Source: Nitrospirota bacterium
GTDB taxonomy: Bacteria; Nitrospirota; Nitrospiria; Nitrospirales; UBA8639
DNA length: 7,995 nucleotides
Reading direction: 5' to 3'
NCBI GenBank assembly: GCA_029881175.1
Contig: JAOUNC010000117.1
Coordinates: 1 to 7,995 of the forward strand
Numbering within the stretch: position 1 is the first letter of the stretch; every line of letters begins with the position of its first letter. A program made the position numbers and the translations under genes. The notes under the pieces were generated by a model. That model worked only from the letters and a program-made list of their open reading frames with translations. It was not told the origin of the DNA and ran no database searches. This document shows, piece by piece, positions 1-6,040 of this stretch.

Positions 1-42
1 AGGAGGCGTGAGATAAACTCTGGAGATAATATTGTTTGAAAA

Positions 43-771
43 TCATCGGGCACTCCGCTGTTGGGCCTTCTGCTCAGTCAGAGACCCTTGGGTTGTGTAC
101 CTCAATCGTTCGTCGGCTGTTCTCAAGTAGTTCAGGACTTGCAGGTCCTCGATCTGGGAAAAAAATTCATAGGAGCTGCTTACGGCTACAAAAGGTTCGG
201 GCATGTCCAAAACTTCGAGTTCGTCGACTAACGTGCGGATGTGTTTAATCGTTTCAGGAGGAGCCACCGGAATAGCCGCAATGAGACGTTTGATCCGGCA
301 TGTACGCAGGCTATGAAGAGACGCGATAAAAGTTGACCCTGTCGCGACCCCATCATCAACCAGAATGACGGTCAAGCCATCTAACGGCCTGAGCTTCTTT
401 CCTTTTCGATAGAGCGCTTCCTGCCGTTCAATTTCTTCTTGCTGTCGAAGGATTTCGTGATCAAGGTAATGTTGGTATGGGATCTCTTTCCGGCTGTCGT
501 GGGAAAAAAGTTCAGGATTCAACCATGTCAATCCCGTTTCCGTGACGGCCCCCATGGCACATTCTGGCTCGTTGGGGAAACCTAATTTCCGCGTGAGAAA
601 CACATCGAGTGGCAGGTTGAGTTGTATACTCAGTATTGCCGCGACTTCAACACCTCCACGGGGAATGGCCAGAACCAATGTCCAGGGAAGCTTTTTGAAC
701 CGTTGAAGTCGGGTGGCGAGTAACAGGCCCGCTTCCCGACGATCAGTGAATGGGTGAATCGCCGTGCTCAT
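43..771 (-). CDS. Phosphoribosyltransferase, COG1926 type
   Basis: A 242-residue predicted cytoplasmic phosphoribosyltransferase. The PRPP-binding loop is clear at residues 135-147 (VILVDDGVATGST): two acidic residues, then the glycine/threonine turn that holds the PRPP 5'-phosphate. Other family signatures are IPRGGVEVA (36-44) and RKLGFPNEPE (61-70) followed by AMGAV, the usual arrangement in the COG1926 family of free-standing PRTases. The substrate of this family is not established, so no specific nucleobase is assigned. A helical segment rich in Glu and Gln (about 107-122) precedes the PRPP loop, as is common in the family. The ATG at 771 has AAGGA five bases upstream. That ribosome site lies inside the end of the DUF2892 gene, and the two genes overlap by 29 bases, so translation is probably coupled. 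It is the last gene of a three-gene operon. Members of this family occur in dormancy or hypoxia regulons elsewhere, which hints at a stress role. Confidence 0.9.
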   Translation of the reverse strand: MSTAIHPFTDRREAGLLLATRLQRFKKLPWTLVLAIPRGGVEVAAILSIQLNLPLDVFLTRKLGFPNEPECAMGAVTETGLTWLNPELFSHDSRKEIPYQHYLDHEILRQQEEIERQEALYRKGKKLRPLDGLTVILVDDGVATGSTFIASLHSLRTCRIKRLIAAIPVAPPETIKHIRTLVDELEVLDMPEPFVAVSSSYEFFSQIEDLQVLNYLRTADERLRYTTQGSLTEQKAQQRSAR

Positions 772-1015
772 GGAGTCCTTTTTTGGAGTGTGAGGCCGTA
801 TGATCGTGGTCGACTTTGCAGGTGTTGATGCCCACCGCCTGCCAGGCTGGGCAGTAGCCGATGATTCCAGTCAGCAGTGCAATAAGACCAACGATCATGA
901 GCAACAAATCTCCCCACCCCGGCAGGAAAGAAAACCCTGACAGGGCCAGCAAAACGAGGCCGATGCTCATGCGGATTATGCGTTCATGGTGTCCCAAATT
1001 ACGCAAGGCTTTCAT
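743..1015 (-). CDS. DUF2892 (YgaP-like) inner membrane protein with His-rich tail
   Basis: A 90-residue small membrane protein of the DUF2892 family, related to the membrane part of YgaP. The N-terminus has the family pattern NLGHHERIIRMSIG (residues 6-19). Two hydrophobic segments follow (about 17-31 and 36-53), then GYCPAWQAVGINTC (53-66) with two cysteines, C55 and C66, a hallmark of the family. Residues 67-90 form a hydrophilic tail with six histidines (70, 72, 76, 82, 84, 90) that could bind metal; this is inference. The start is well supported: AAGGAGGT lies just upstream of the ATG. The gene starts 29 bases after the receiver-domain gene stops and overlaps the phosphoribosyltransferase start. 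The general function of the family is unknown. In YgaP it anchors a rhodanese domain, but no rhodanese is present here. Confidence 0.85.
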   Translation of the reverse strand: MKALRNLGHHERIIRMSIGLVLLALSGFSFLPGWGDLLLMIVGLIALLTGIIGYCPAWQAVGINTCKVDHDHTASHSKKGLHEHGDSPIH

Positions 1016-1044
1016 CGCTCACCTCCTTATCAAGTTCGGCCGGA

Positions 1045-1416
1045 TCACTCAGGGTCATCATCAAGCGTTCCCTTGGCGACCCGTACGGCTCCCAAGACTT
1101 GGCTGGCATTGAATGGACGTCCCACAATTTGTAGCGCCCCTAAACGGGTGGCTTCTTGGGTTAAGGATTGAGTGGATTGTCCGCCTAACACGACGACCTT
1201 CCCCGCATACCCTTCAGCTCGAAGTTGACGCAAAATGGCCAGTCCACTCGGATGGGACAAGTATAAATCTAATATGACCATGGACGGTTGATGACGAAAG
1301 ACGGCCTCCACGATATTTTCTCCCTCTTCGAGTACTAGAAAGGGATCACCTATTTGGATGAGCCTTTCTTCCAAGTTACTCCGTAGGATCGGATCGATTG
1401 TGGCAATCAGTAACAT
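1045..1416 (-). CDS. Stand-alone receiver-domain protein, atypical active site
   Basis: A 123-residue single-domain protein with the response-regulator receiver fold and no output domain. The presumed phosphoacceptor is D50 in MVILDLYLSHPSG (residues 46-58), and D8 in IATIDP fills one acidic-pocket position. Two canonical residues look replaced: the Thr/Ser at the end of strand 4 is Gly (VVVLGG, 74-79), and the conserved Lys before Pro-Phe is Arg (GRPF, 99-102). The signalling switch may therefore be altered or phosphorylation-independent. The frame also allows a GTG start at 1440, adding eight residues (MNEEESIT). The ATG at 1416 is preferred because GAGGAGGAG (1426-1434 on the minus strand) sits at proper spacing and would otherwise be coding. 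It is the first gene of the operon with the DUF2892 and phosphoribosyltransferase genes. No histidine kinase is in the window. Confidence 0.82.
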   Translation of the reverse strand: MLLIATIDPILRSNLEERLIQIGDPFLVLEEGENIVEAVFRHQPSMVILDLYLSHPSGLAILRQLRAEGYAGKVVVLGGQSTQSLTQEATRLGALQIVGRPFNASQVLGAVRVAKGTLDDDPE

Positions 1417-1425
1417 GGTAATAGA

Positions 1426-1434
1426 CTCCTCCTC
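1426..1434 (-). promoter_or_regulatory. Ribosome binding site that fixes the receiver gene start
   Basis: GAGGAGGAG on the minus strand, nine bases or slightly more upstream of the ATG at 1416. It lies inside the alternative GTG-started reading frame (1440), which argues for the shorter protein. Confidence 0.7.
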
Positions 1435-1457
1435 ATTCACCCTTTACTGATAGTAGA

Positions 1458-1472
1458 TCAAAAATTGTGCCA
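1458..1472 (-). promoter_or_regulatory. Possible sigma-54-type promoter for the receiver operon
   Basis: On the minus strand TGGCAC is followed by exactly five bases (AATTT) and then TTGA. The sigma-54 consensus is TGGCAC-N5-TTGC, so the -24 block is perfect and the -12 block has one mismatch, in the normally conserved GC pair. The predicted transcript start would lie about 30 bases before the ATG at 1416, a plausible distance. One mismatch in the -12 GC can weaken or abolish function, and no enhancer-binding activator gene is seen nearby, so this is only a candidate. Confidence 0.35.
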
Positions 1473-1805
1473 CAAACATAGGCATGAGGAAGTCCTACGT
1501 TTTCAGGCAGATGGCATTTTGGAGAGGTGGGCATTGTCGCAAAATTCCTCACTCATTTTCGGCGGGTGTTGCGCTAGGCCCCAGCTAATCCTGAAAACGG
1601 TTGAACTCTCTGGATGAAACGGGAATGATGGAAAGGGGGGAAATTGCCCAATAACGAGACTTTCATGTTGAACGGGAAAGTCTCCATTTCTCACGAGGGA
1701 GTGAGGATTGAGGTTCTCCCTTTTGAAAAAGGGGGGCAGGGGGATTTGCAGGTTCAGTTTTGCCCTATGATTTCCCCGCAATCTTGCAGGGGGAACTTTT
1801 ACTGT
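1473..1805. other. Intergenic spacer between CBS gene and receiver operon
   Basis: About 330 bases with no supportable gene. The half next to the CBS gene is occupied by a series of stem-loops (1656-1795, listed separately). The half next to the receiver operon (about 1473-1650) shows nothing recognisable. A minus-strand open frame at 1503-1781 translates the stem-loop sequence into a low-complexity peptide (IPLPPFFKRE) and is not believed to be a gene. Confidence 0.6.
1656..1795. repeat. Cluster of four stem-loops (probable intergenic repeat element)
   Basis: Four hairpins in 140 bases. First: GAGACTTTC (1656-1664) pairs perfectly with GAAAGTCTC (1676-1684). Second: CTCAC (1690-1694) with GTGAG (1701-1705). 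Third: CTCCCTTT (1716-1723) with AAAGGGGG (1728-1735), one G-U pair on the plus strand. Fourth: TTTCCCCGCAA (1771-1781) with TTGC (1784-1787) and GGGGGAA (1789-1795), one bulged A. None is followed by a T-run on the minus strand, so they are not classical intrinsic terminators, although the fourth begins only 11 bases past the CBS stop and could mark a transcript end. The third, with its neighbouring run CAGGGGGATTT, resembles a C-run/TTTTTCAAA/G-run repeat I recall as common between genes in several bacterial groups. Copy number here is unknown. Confidence 0.5.
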
Positions 1806-2225
1806 TCACCCTCCATAGACATTGATCAAATGACTATCAATGAGGTGATCCATGAGATCCGTGCGGGAAATCATGCCGACGAGTCGACCGTCACGGACCA
1901 CGGGGATACGAATAATCTGGTGTTCGATCATTTGCTTGATGATCGTCTCGGCTGTGGCGGTTTCTTCAACCGTGACAGGTTGTGAAGTCATGATGTTTTC
2001 GGCCTTCAGCGCTTGTAAATCTTGTCCTTTGACCAAGGCTTTCAGGACGTCAAACTCAGAAACGATCCCGACGAGGTTGTTGCCAGGCTCAATCACCGGC
2101 ACCCCACTACATGTCCCAGAATGGATGAGGATAGCGACCTCTCGTGCGCTATACCCCCGTGTCACGGCGACGATGCGCGTCTGCATAAGATCACGGGCTT
2201 TCACGTGAAGATTCGGTGTCGTCAT
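1806..2225 (-). CDS. CBS-pair domain protein
   Basis: A 139-residue cytoplasmic protein consisting almost entirely of a tandem CBS (Bateman) module. CBS1 covers about residues 10-65, with GVPVIEPGNNLVGIVSEFDVL (41-61) as its signature strand-turn-strand and helix. CBS2 covers about 75-130, with the matching RIPVVRDGRLVGMISRTDLM (106-125). Such modules bind adenosine nucleotides or similar ligands and act as energy or redox sensors, often by dimerising. No catalytic or DNA-binding domain is attached, so the partner is unknown. The length matches other stand-alone CBS-pair proteins, such as the hypoxic-response type. A strong GTAAGGAGG ends four bases before the ATG, which fixes the start although the spacing is slightly short. 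It is transcribed in the same direction as the receiver operon but lies about 390 bases from it, so it is probably a separate unit. Confidence 0.88.
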   Translation of the reverse strand: MTTPNLHVKARDLMQTRIVAVTRGYSAREVAILIHSGTCSGVPVIEPGNNLVGIVSEFDVLKALVKGQDLQALKAENIMTSQPVTVEETATAETIIKQMIEHQIIRIPVVRDGRLVGMISRTDLMDHLIDSHLINVYGG

Positions 2226-2366
2226 AAAACCTCCTTACAGATCGTCAATAATGAGTGGGTAATCTCCATGACAGGTACTTGATGAATGTAAAAGTCGGCT
2301 CGGTTCTCATATGTTTCAGAGGAACGAGGTCATTAGCATGCTCAGGCTGTATTGGCCCATAAAAAA

Positions 2367-2508
2367 CCGTAAAAATGGATTGCCGTTGACGGACTTTTCA
2401 GTTTAGTTAGGATATTGGCTTCTATCCGGAGAACCCTGATTCTGATACCCACAGTCGTAGACGGGCATCCCGCAGATACTCCAGGAACCCTGGGTTCCCT
2501 TTTTACGG
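2367..2508. repeat. Possible MITE-like element with terminal inverted repeats
   Basis: CCGTAAAAA at 2367-2375 is matched exactly by TTTTTACGG at 2500-2508. Extending inward the match is 12 of 13 positions. The 142 bases between the outer ends also hold a perfect palindrome, GGAACCC-T-GGGTTCC (2484-2498), and a second stem, GATACCC (2444-2450) with GGGCATC (2463-2469), which pairs with one G-U on the minus strand. Size, lack of coding capacity and terminal inverted repeats fit a small non-autonomous element or an intergenic repeat. No obvious target-site duplication is seen (only AA on both sides), so the identification is tentative. Confidence 0.35.
2484..2504 (+). terminator. Palindrome followed by T-run, terminator-like on plus strand
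   Basis: GGAACCCTGGGTTCC (2484-2498) followed by CTTTTT (2499-2504) has the form of a Rho-independent terminator for plus-strand transcription. No plus-strand gene lies upstream in the window, so there is no evident transcript for it to end; it may simply be part of the inverted-repeat element. On the minus strand no T-run follows. Confidence 0.2.
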
Positions 2509-2600
2509 AACGAGAGAAAGAATTTCTTCCATTCTCAGAACTTAACAGGTTTACCATTTATCAGACCCCGACTGAGAGGTAAAGCCTAAGTTTGGCCAAA

Positions 2601-4322
2601 TCAAGAACGTATCAGCTTCTTTTTGAGGGCATTGAGACTTGATGTATTGAGAATATCTCCAGACTCGAGCCATCCACGCCGGGCTTGGCCAATACCAAAG
2701 CGCATAAAATCGAGGTCTGTCGTCCGGTGAGCATCGGTGGAAATCGCCACTTTCACCCCTATATCTTTGGCCATCTTACAGTGGAGATCCGTCAGGTCAA
2801 GCCGAACTGGTTGGGCGTTGACCTCCAGGTAACAACCGCGCTCCAACGCCGCCGCCATAATCTGTTCCATGTCGATCTCATAGGGTTCCCGTTCATTGAG
2901 CATTCGGCCGGTGGGATGCGCGAGAATAGAAAAATAGGGATTGTCCATTGCCCGAATGATGCGTTCCGTCTGTTTCGCCCTCGGCAGATTGAACTTGTAA
3001 TGGATGGCGCAGACTGTGAGATCCAAGCGTTGCAACAGGTCATCGGAGAGATCGAGTAAACCGTCTTCAAGAATATCCACTTCGGCCCCCTTGAGGATGG
3101 TGAAGCCTTTGAATGTGTGATTGAGCCGGTCAATTTCTTTAATCTGTGCAGCAAGGCGTGTGGCATCCAACCCGTGGGCAATCGTCACGCGTTGAGAATG
3201 GTCGCAAATGGCCAGATATTCGTACCCCTTCTCTTGCGCGGCCAGGGCCATATCTCTGATAGAAAAATGGCCGTCGCTGGCTTTGGAATGCACATGAAGA
3301 TCGCCCCGGATATCGTTGATCGTGACAAGCTTGGGGAGGGCATGGTGGAGTCCTGCTTCCACCTCACCCCAATTCTCTCGCAGCTCAGGTTCAACGTAGG
3401 GGAGACCGACCTGGGCATAGACCTCTTTCTCCGTCCGTCCTGCGATGCGCGTTTCTCCTCGAAAAACCCCATACTCATTAATCTTGAGCCCTTTTTTGAT
3501 AGCCAACGACCGGACTGCAATGTTGTGGGCTTTGGAACCCGTGAAATATTGAAGGGCCGCCCCATAGCTTTCTTCAGGAACCACGCGCAAGTCGACCTGG
3601 AGATCGGATTGGAGAACGACGGTGGCTCGGGTGTGCCCTTTGGAGACAACGGTTTTCACCTCGTCGTAAGCCACAAAGCGATCCATGATTGGTTTGCCAT
3701 TTTGGCAGGACACGAGAATATCCAAATCCCCAATTGTGTCTTTTTTCCGGCGATAGCTACCCGCAACGATGGCTTCTTGCACTCCATGAATACCTTTTAA
3801 GAATTCTAATATTGGCTCGGCGAATTCTTCGGCCGTATGTAATTTGATTCGCTTCTCACTGGTTGAGCGGCGGTCCGTCTCTGCGAGAATTTTTTCTTCG
3901 ATTTTTTTTCCAAAACCGTGAAGCTGCCGGATTTGTCCGGCTTGAGCCGCCTTCGCAAGCCCCTTTAGGTCCTGGATCCCGAGTGTGTCGTAGAGCATTT
4001 TTACCCGCTTGGGGCCAAGAGTAGGAATCTTCGCTAGTTCCGCAAGTTGACCGGGCAGTTGAGAACTGACCTGGTCAAGAAGGGACAAATGACCTGTCTC
4101 AACAATTTCTTGGATTTTTGAGGCTAAATCTTTTCCGATACCAGGAAGTTTGGAAAGGTCTGCACCTTCTGTCACCATTGAAGTCACACTATGGGACAGG
4201 CCTTCGATGGTTTGAGCCGCCTTACGATAGGCGCGAATGCGAAAGGGATTGGCGCCTTGAATTTCCAGAAGTTCAGCCAAACGGCCAAATATTTCGGCAA
4301 TCTCGGCGTTATGAACTGCCAT
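2601..4322 (-). CDS. polX: DNA polymerase/3'-5' exonuclease PolX
   Basis: A 573-residue family X DNA polymerase of the bacterial type, fused to a PHP domain; the length is as expected. Three helix-hairpin-helix-like motifs occur at 59-70 (LPGIGKDLASKI), 99-110 (IPTLGPKRVKML) and 134-145 (LHGFGKKIEEKI). The nucleotidyltransferase core has GS at 188-189, catalytic D199 and D201 in GDLDILV, and D244 in QVDLRVV. YFTGSKAHNIAVR (259-271) is the dNTP/sugar-binding region. The C-terminal PHP domain starts at DLHVHS (341-346) and shows a full metal set: H343, H345, D350, H375 (CDH), E414 (GAEVDI), H441, H469 (AHPTGR), D530 and H532 (STDAHR). Both gap-filling polymerase and Mn-dependent 3'-5' exonuclease/AP-endonuclease activities are therefore expected, as in base excision repair. 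The start has only a weak AAGG site about ten bases upstream. The gene is flanked by long spacers and is probably monocistronic. Confidence 0.97.
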   Translation of the reverse strand: MAVHNAEIAEIFGRLAELLEIQGANPFRIRAYRKAAQTIEGLSHSVTSMVTEGADLSKLPGIGKDLASKIQEIVETGHLSLLDQVSSQLPGQLAELAKIPTLGPKRVKMLYDTLGIQDLKGLAKAAQAGQIRQLHGFGKKIEEKILAETDRRSTSEKRIKLHTAEEFAEPILEFLKGIHGVQEAIVAGSYRRKKDTIGDLDILVSCQNGKPIMDRFVAYDEVKTVVSKGHTRATVVLQSDLQVDLRVVPEESYGAALQYFTGSKAHNIAVRSLAIKKGLKINEYGVFRGETRIAGRTEKEVYAQVGLPYVEPELRENWGEVEAGLHHALPKLVTINDIRGDLHVHSKASDGHFSIRDMALAAQEKGYEYLAICDHSQRVTIAHGLDATRLAAQIKEIDRLNHTFKGFTILKGAEVDILEDGLLDLSDDLLQRLDLTVCAIHYKFNLPRAKQTERIIRAMDNPYFSILAHPTGRMLNEREPYEIDMEQIMAAALERGCYLEVNAQPVRLDLTDLHCKMAKDIGVKVAISTDAHRTTDLDFMRFGIGQARRGWLESGDILNTSSLNALKKKLIRS

Positions 4323-4737
4323 AGAATGTTAGCCTTATTTTTTTAAGACCTTTCCTTGTTCCGGAGGGGGCTACATTTACGAAAAATGCCAACCGTTAGA
4401 GATATTGTTTCAATACCTGTTTATCCTATAGATAAGGGAAGCTCAATGACCAGAGAAGAGTGTTAGAAAATGACTCTGTATGAAGGTCAGCGAATTGAGA
4501 ATGGAGAGGTCTGAATAGAATGAGTCGCCGGAGATATTTTAGAAGGTAAGCTCGAAAATCAGAGGAACAGCGGCTGGAAAATCGTAGTCTTGAGCGATAG
4601 GGATGTGTTGGATTAAGTGCGAACGAGGATTCACCCAACCAATGAGCATTTTGAAATTTGGCCTGAAAAGGAAAAAGATGATTGTGAAGGATTTCGAAAA
4701 ATTCGGACGTACCATCTGCCTGTTGCGCAATTGAATG
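4323..4737. other. Intergenic spacer upstream of polX
   Basis: A 415-base stretch between DUF72 and polX. It is AT-richer than the genes and has no supportable coding sequence; an 86-residue minus-strand frame (4539-4799) runs into the DUF72 gene and shows no family character. No T-run terminator for the DUF72 transcript was found. The notable content is a pair of short palindromes about 80-110 bases upstream of the polX start, listed separately. Confidence 0.5.
4403..4435 (-). promoter_or_regulatory. Two adjacent palindromes, possible polX control region
   Basis: TATTG-TTT-CAATA (4403-4415) and TTATC-CTATA-GATAA (4421-4435) are perfect short inverted repeats five bases apart. On the minus strand the second contains TATAGG, with TGGTCA 16 bases upstream, a poor match to a sigma-70 promoter. 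The arrangement could be an operator/promoter for polX, with a leader of about 100 bases. Short AT-rich palindromes arise by chance, so confidence is low. Confidence 0.25.
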
Positions 4738-5607
4738 CTAAATGAGGATTTTTGGCTTAATCCAATAAGGAAAAGCCATTGTTGTGAATGAGGAAACATT
4801 AGGAGGTTGGTTCCCTTTTATCTTTTTCCTTTGTTTTTCGTCTTTCCTTTTTGCTGGTCTGTTCTCCGCACGATATTCCTTAATCATACTTTTAAGAGTG
4901 AGTGCATTGATTGGAGCATATCCGTTTTCGTCATTGTCGAAATAGCAATAGACGTCCTTGCCTGATTGTGCCCACGCTCGACATTTATTGGCCCACGCAC
5001 GAAGGGTGTGGCCATGATACTTTCCCTGATAGGCCTTCCCAGGGCCATGAAGCCGGATATAGACATAATCCGTTGTGACGATTTCGGGTGACCATCGGCC
5101 AGCCAGGTGATACAGGCAAAATGCTGCCCCATATTTGCTGAGCAGATCATAGGCGGGTTGCGCGAACCAGCTTTCATCACGGAATTCGAATGCATAGCGG
5201 AATGCTTTAGGAAGAGCCTTCAAGAATTCTTCAAGCCGGGGAACGTTCATTTTCCAACGCGGTGGCAATTGAAACAGGATTGGTCCTAGTTTGTGCTTCA
5301 GCAGTGTGACCGTTTCAATAAATTGTTCAATGCTTTGCTCTGGCTCTTTGAGTTTTTTCATGTGTGTGATGAACTGACTCGCCTTACATGCGAACAAGAA
5401 GTTTTTGGGGGTTTGCTTCTCCCACTTTCTCAGTGTGTGAGGGGTGGGAAGATGATAGAAGGTGTTGTTGATTTCGACCGTGCTCAAGTGGCGAGTATAG
5501 AACGGGAGAAACTCTTCGCTGGCCATTCCTAATGGATAAAAAGGTCCGACCCAATGTGGATAATGCCATCCGGATGTTCCGATATGGATTTTGTCCATGT
5601 TCTCCAT
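4738..5607 (-). CDS. DUF72 domain-containing protein (YecE-like)
   Basis: A 289-residue cytoplasmic protein of the DUF72 family, predicted to form a TIM barrel; its biochemical role is not established. Family motifs occur in order: IGTSGWHYPHW (9-19), VEINNTFYHLP (44-54), FACKASQFITH (72-82), GPILFQLPP (108-116), EFRDESWF (141-148), YIRLHGP (183-189) and YFDNDENGYAPINA (222-235). The family usually ends soon after the last motif. Here about 44 extra residues follow, first strongly basic (RPAKRKDEKQRKKIKG, 250-265), then a hydrophobic and aromatic end. The tail is in frame with no sign of a frameshift inside the core. The start is uncertain: ATG at 5607 has GAGGA only three bases upstream, while ATG at 5598 has the same site at 12 bases and fits the usual family N-terminus. 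The gene lies 72 bases downstream of the FloA-linked small gene and may be read through from that operon. Confidence 0.92.
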   Translation of the reverse strand: MENMDKIHIGTSGWHYPHWVGPFYPLGMASEEFLPFYTRHLSTVEINNTFYHLPTPHTLRKWEKQTPKNFLFACKASQFITHMKKLKEPEQSIEQFIETVTLLKHKLGPILFQLPPRWKMNVPRLEEFLKALPKAFRYAFEFRDESWFAQPAYDLLSKYGAAFCLYHLAGRWSPEIVTTDYVYIRLHGPGKAYQGKYHGHTLRAWANKCRAWAQSGKDVYCYFDNDENGYAPINALTLKSMIKEYRAENRPAKRKDEKQRKKIKGNQPPNVSSFTTMAFPYWIKPKILI

Positions 5608-5679
5608 GGGTCCTCAGGTCATGATGGAATGATCTTGGACGATACATGTGAATAGATGAGTATCCACGAAAAAAGTTGT

Positions 5680-6027
5680 CTAATGATCAGGGTGTTCCAG
5701 CGCCCGGCAGGGGCCCAATACCGTCATAATGATAATTCCCTGGCGAAGATCCGCCCTATGGCATAGGCGAAGCCGACTGGCGGTCAGGCGTTTCGGAGTA
5801 ATTGTTGGTCTGAATGTGTGTATGGGTGGTTGAGGCTTTGACAGGGATATTCTCGTAGTAGCAGGAGTCACACGGTCAGGCTGTTCCAGGGCATCATCGG
5901 ATGGAAGAAAAAGATCCTTAAGATCCTTGAGTGCGATTTCCCGACGGATCTTCTCATGCAACCATCGAATGCCAAGCGCGATGGCTGACAGAAAAAGAAA
6001 AACGAAAAACAATATTAATGATTCCAT
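5680..6027 (-). CDS. Small single-pass membrane protein downstream of floA
   Basis: A 115-residue protein of no firmly recognised family. Residues 3-20 (LILFFVFLFLSAIALGI region) form one transmembrane helix at the extreme N-terminus. A charged amphipathic stretch (WLHEKIRREIALKDLKDLF, 22-40) follows, then a Pro/Thr-rich linker (about 49-80) and a short C-terminal block, LRQGIIIMTVLGPCRALE (94-111). That block looks like a conserved motif and resembles 'LRxAIvlxeILGPPrAL' endings I recall from small proteins in other genomes; this is memory, not a search. The ATG at 6027 is chosen because GAGGATGAG lies upstream at about the right distance, overlapping the floA stop, and because it places the helix at the N-terminus. 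A longer frame from 6093 would overlap floA by 53 bases. It starts 13 bases after floA ends, so co-translation with floA is likely. Confidence 0.72.
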   Translation of the reverse strand: MESLILFFVFLFLSAIALGIRWLHEKIRREIALKDLKDLFLPSDDALEQPDRVTPATTRISLSKPQPPIHTFRPTITPKRLTASRLRLCHRADLRQGIIIMTVLGPCRALEHPDH

Positions 6028-6040
6028 GCTTTTCTCATCC

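Larger units (their letters stand above)
2226..2600. other. Intergenic spacer between polX and the CBS gene
   Basis: A 375-base stretch without a supportable gene. It should hold the 3' end of the polX transcript and the promoter of the CBS gene, but no clear -35/-10 pair was found. An imperfect stem lies near 2299-2328 (CTCGGTTCTC facing GAGGAACGAG). The main structure is the inverted-repeat-bounded unit at 2367-2508, listed separately. A 71-residue minus-strand open frame at 2342-2557 has no recognisable protein character. Confidence 0.55.

Noticed and set aside
1417..1440. GTG start for the receiver protein
   Set aside because: The added residues are encoded by the Shine-Dalgarno sequence itself, and the shorter start matches the usual receiver N-terminus.
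1503..1781. 92-residue minus-strand open frame in the receiver/CBS spacer
   Set aside because: It translates the stem-loop cluster into low-complexity peptide (IPLPPFFKRE), has no domain signature and no good ribosome site.
2342..2557. 71-residue minus-strand open frame between polX and the CBS gene
   Set aside because: It runs through the inverted-repeat unit, has no family character and is best explained as chance.
3117..3800. 227-residue plus-strand open frame inside polX
   Set aside because: It is antisense to a gene with complete catalytic motifs and has no recognisable domains; a shadow frame.
4539..4799. 86-residue minus-strand open frame after DUF72
   Set aside because: It overlaps the DUF72 3' end in another frame. 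I considered a frameshifted DUF72 C-terminus, but the DUF72 core already ends normally in its own frame.
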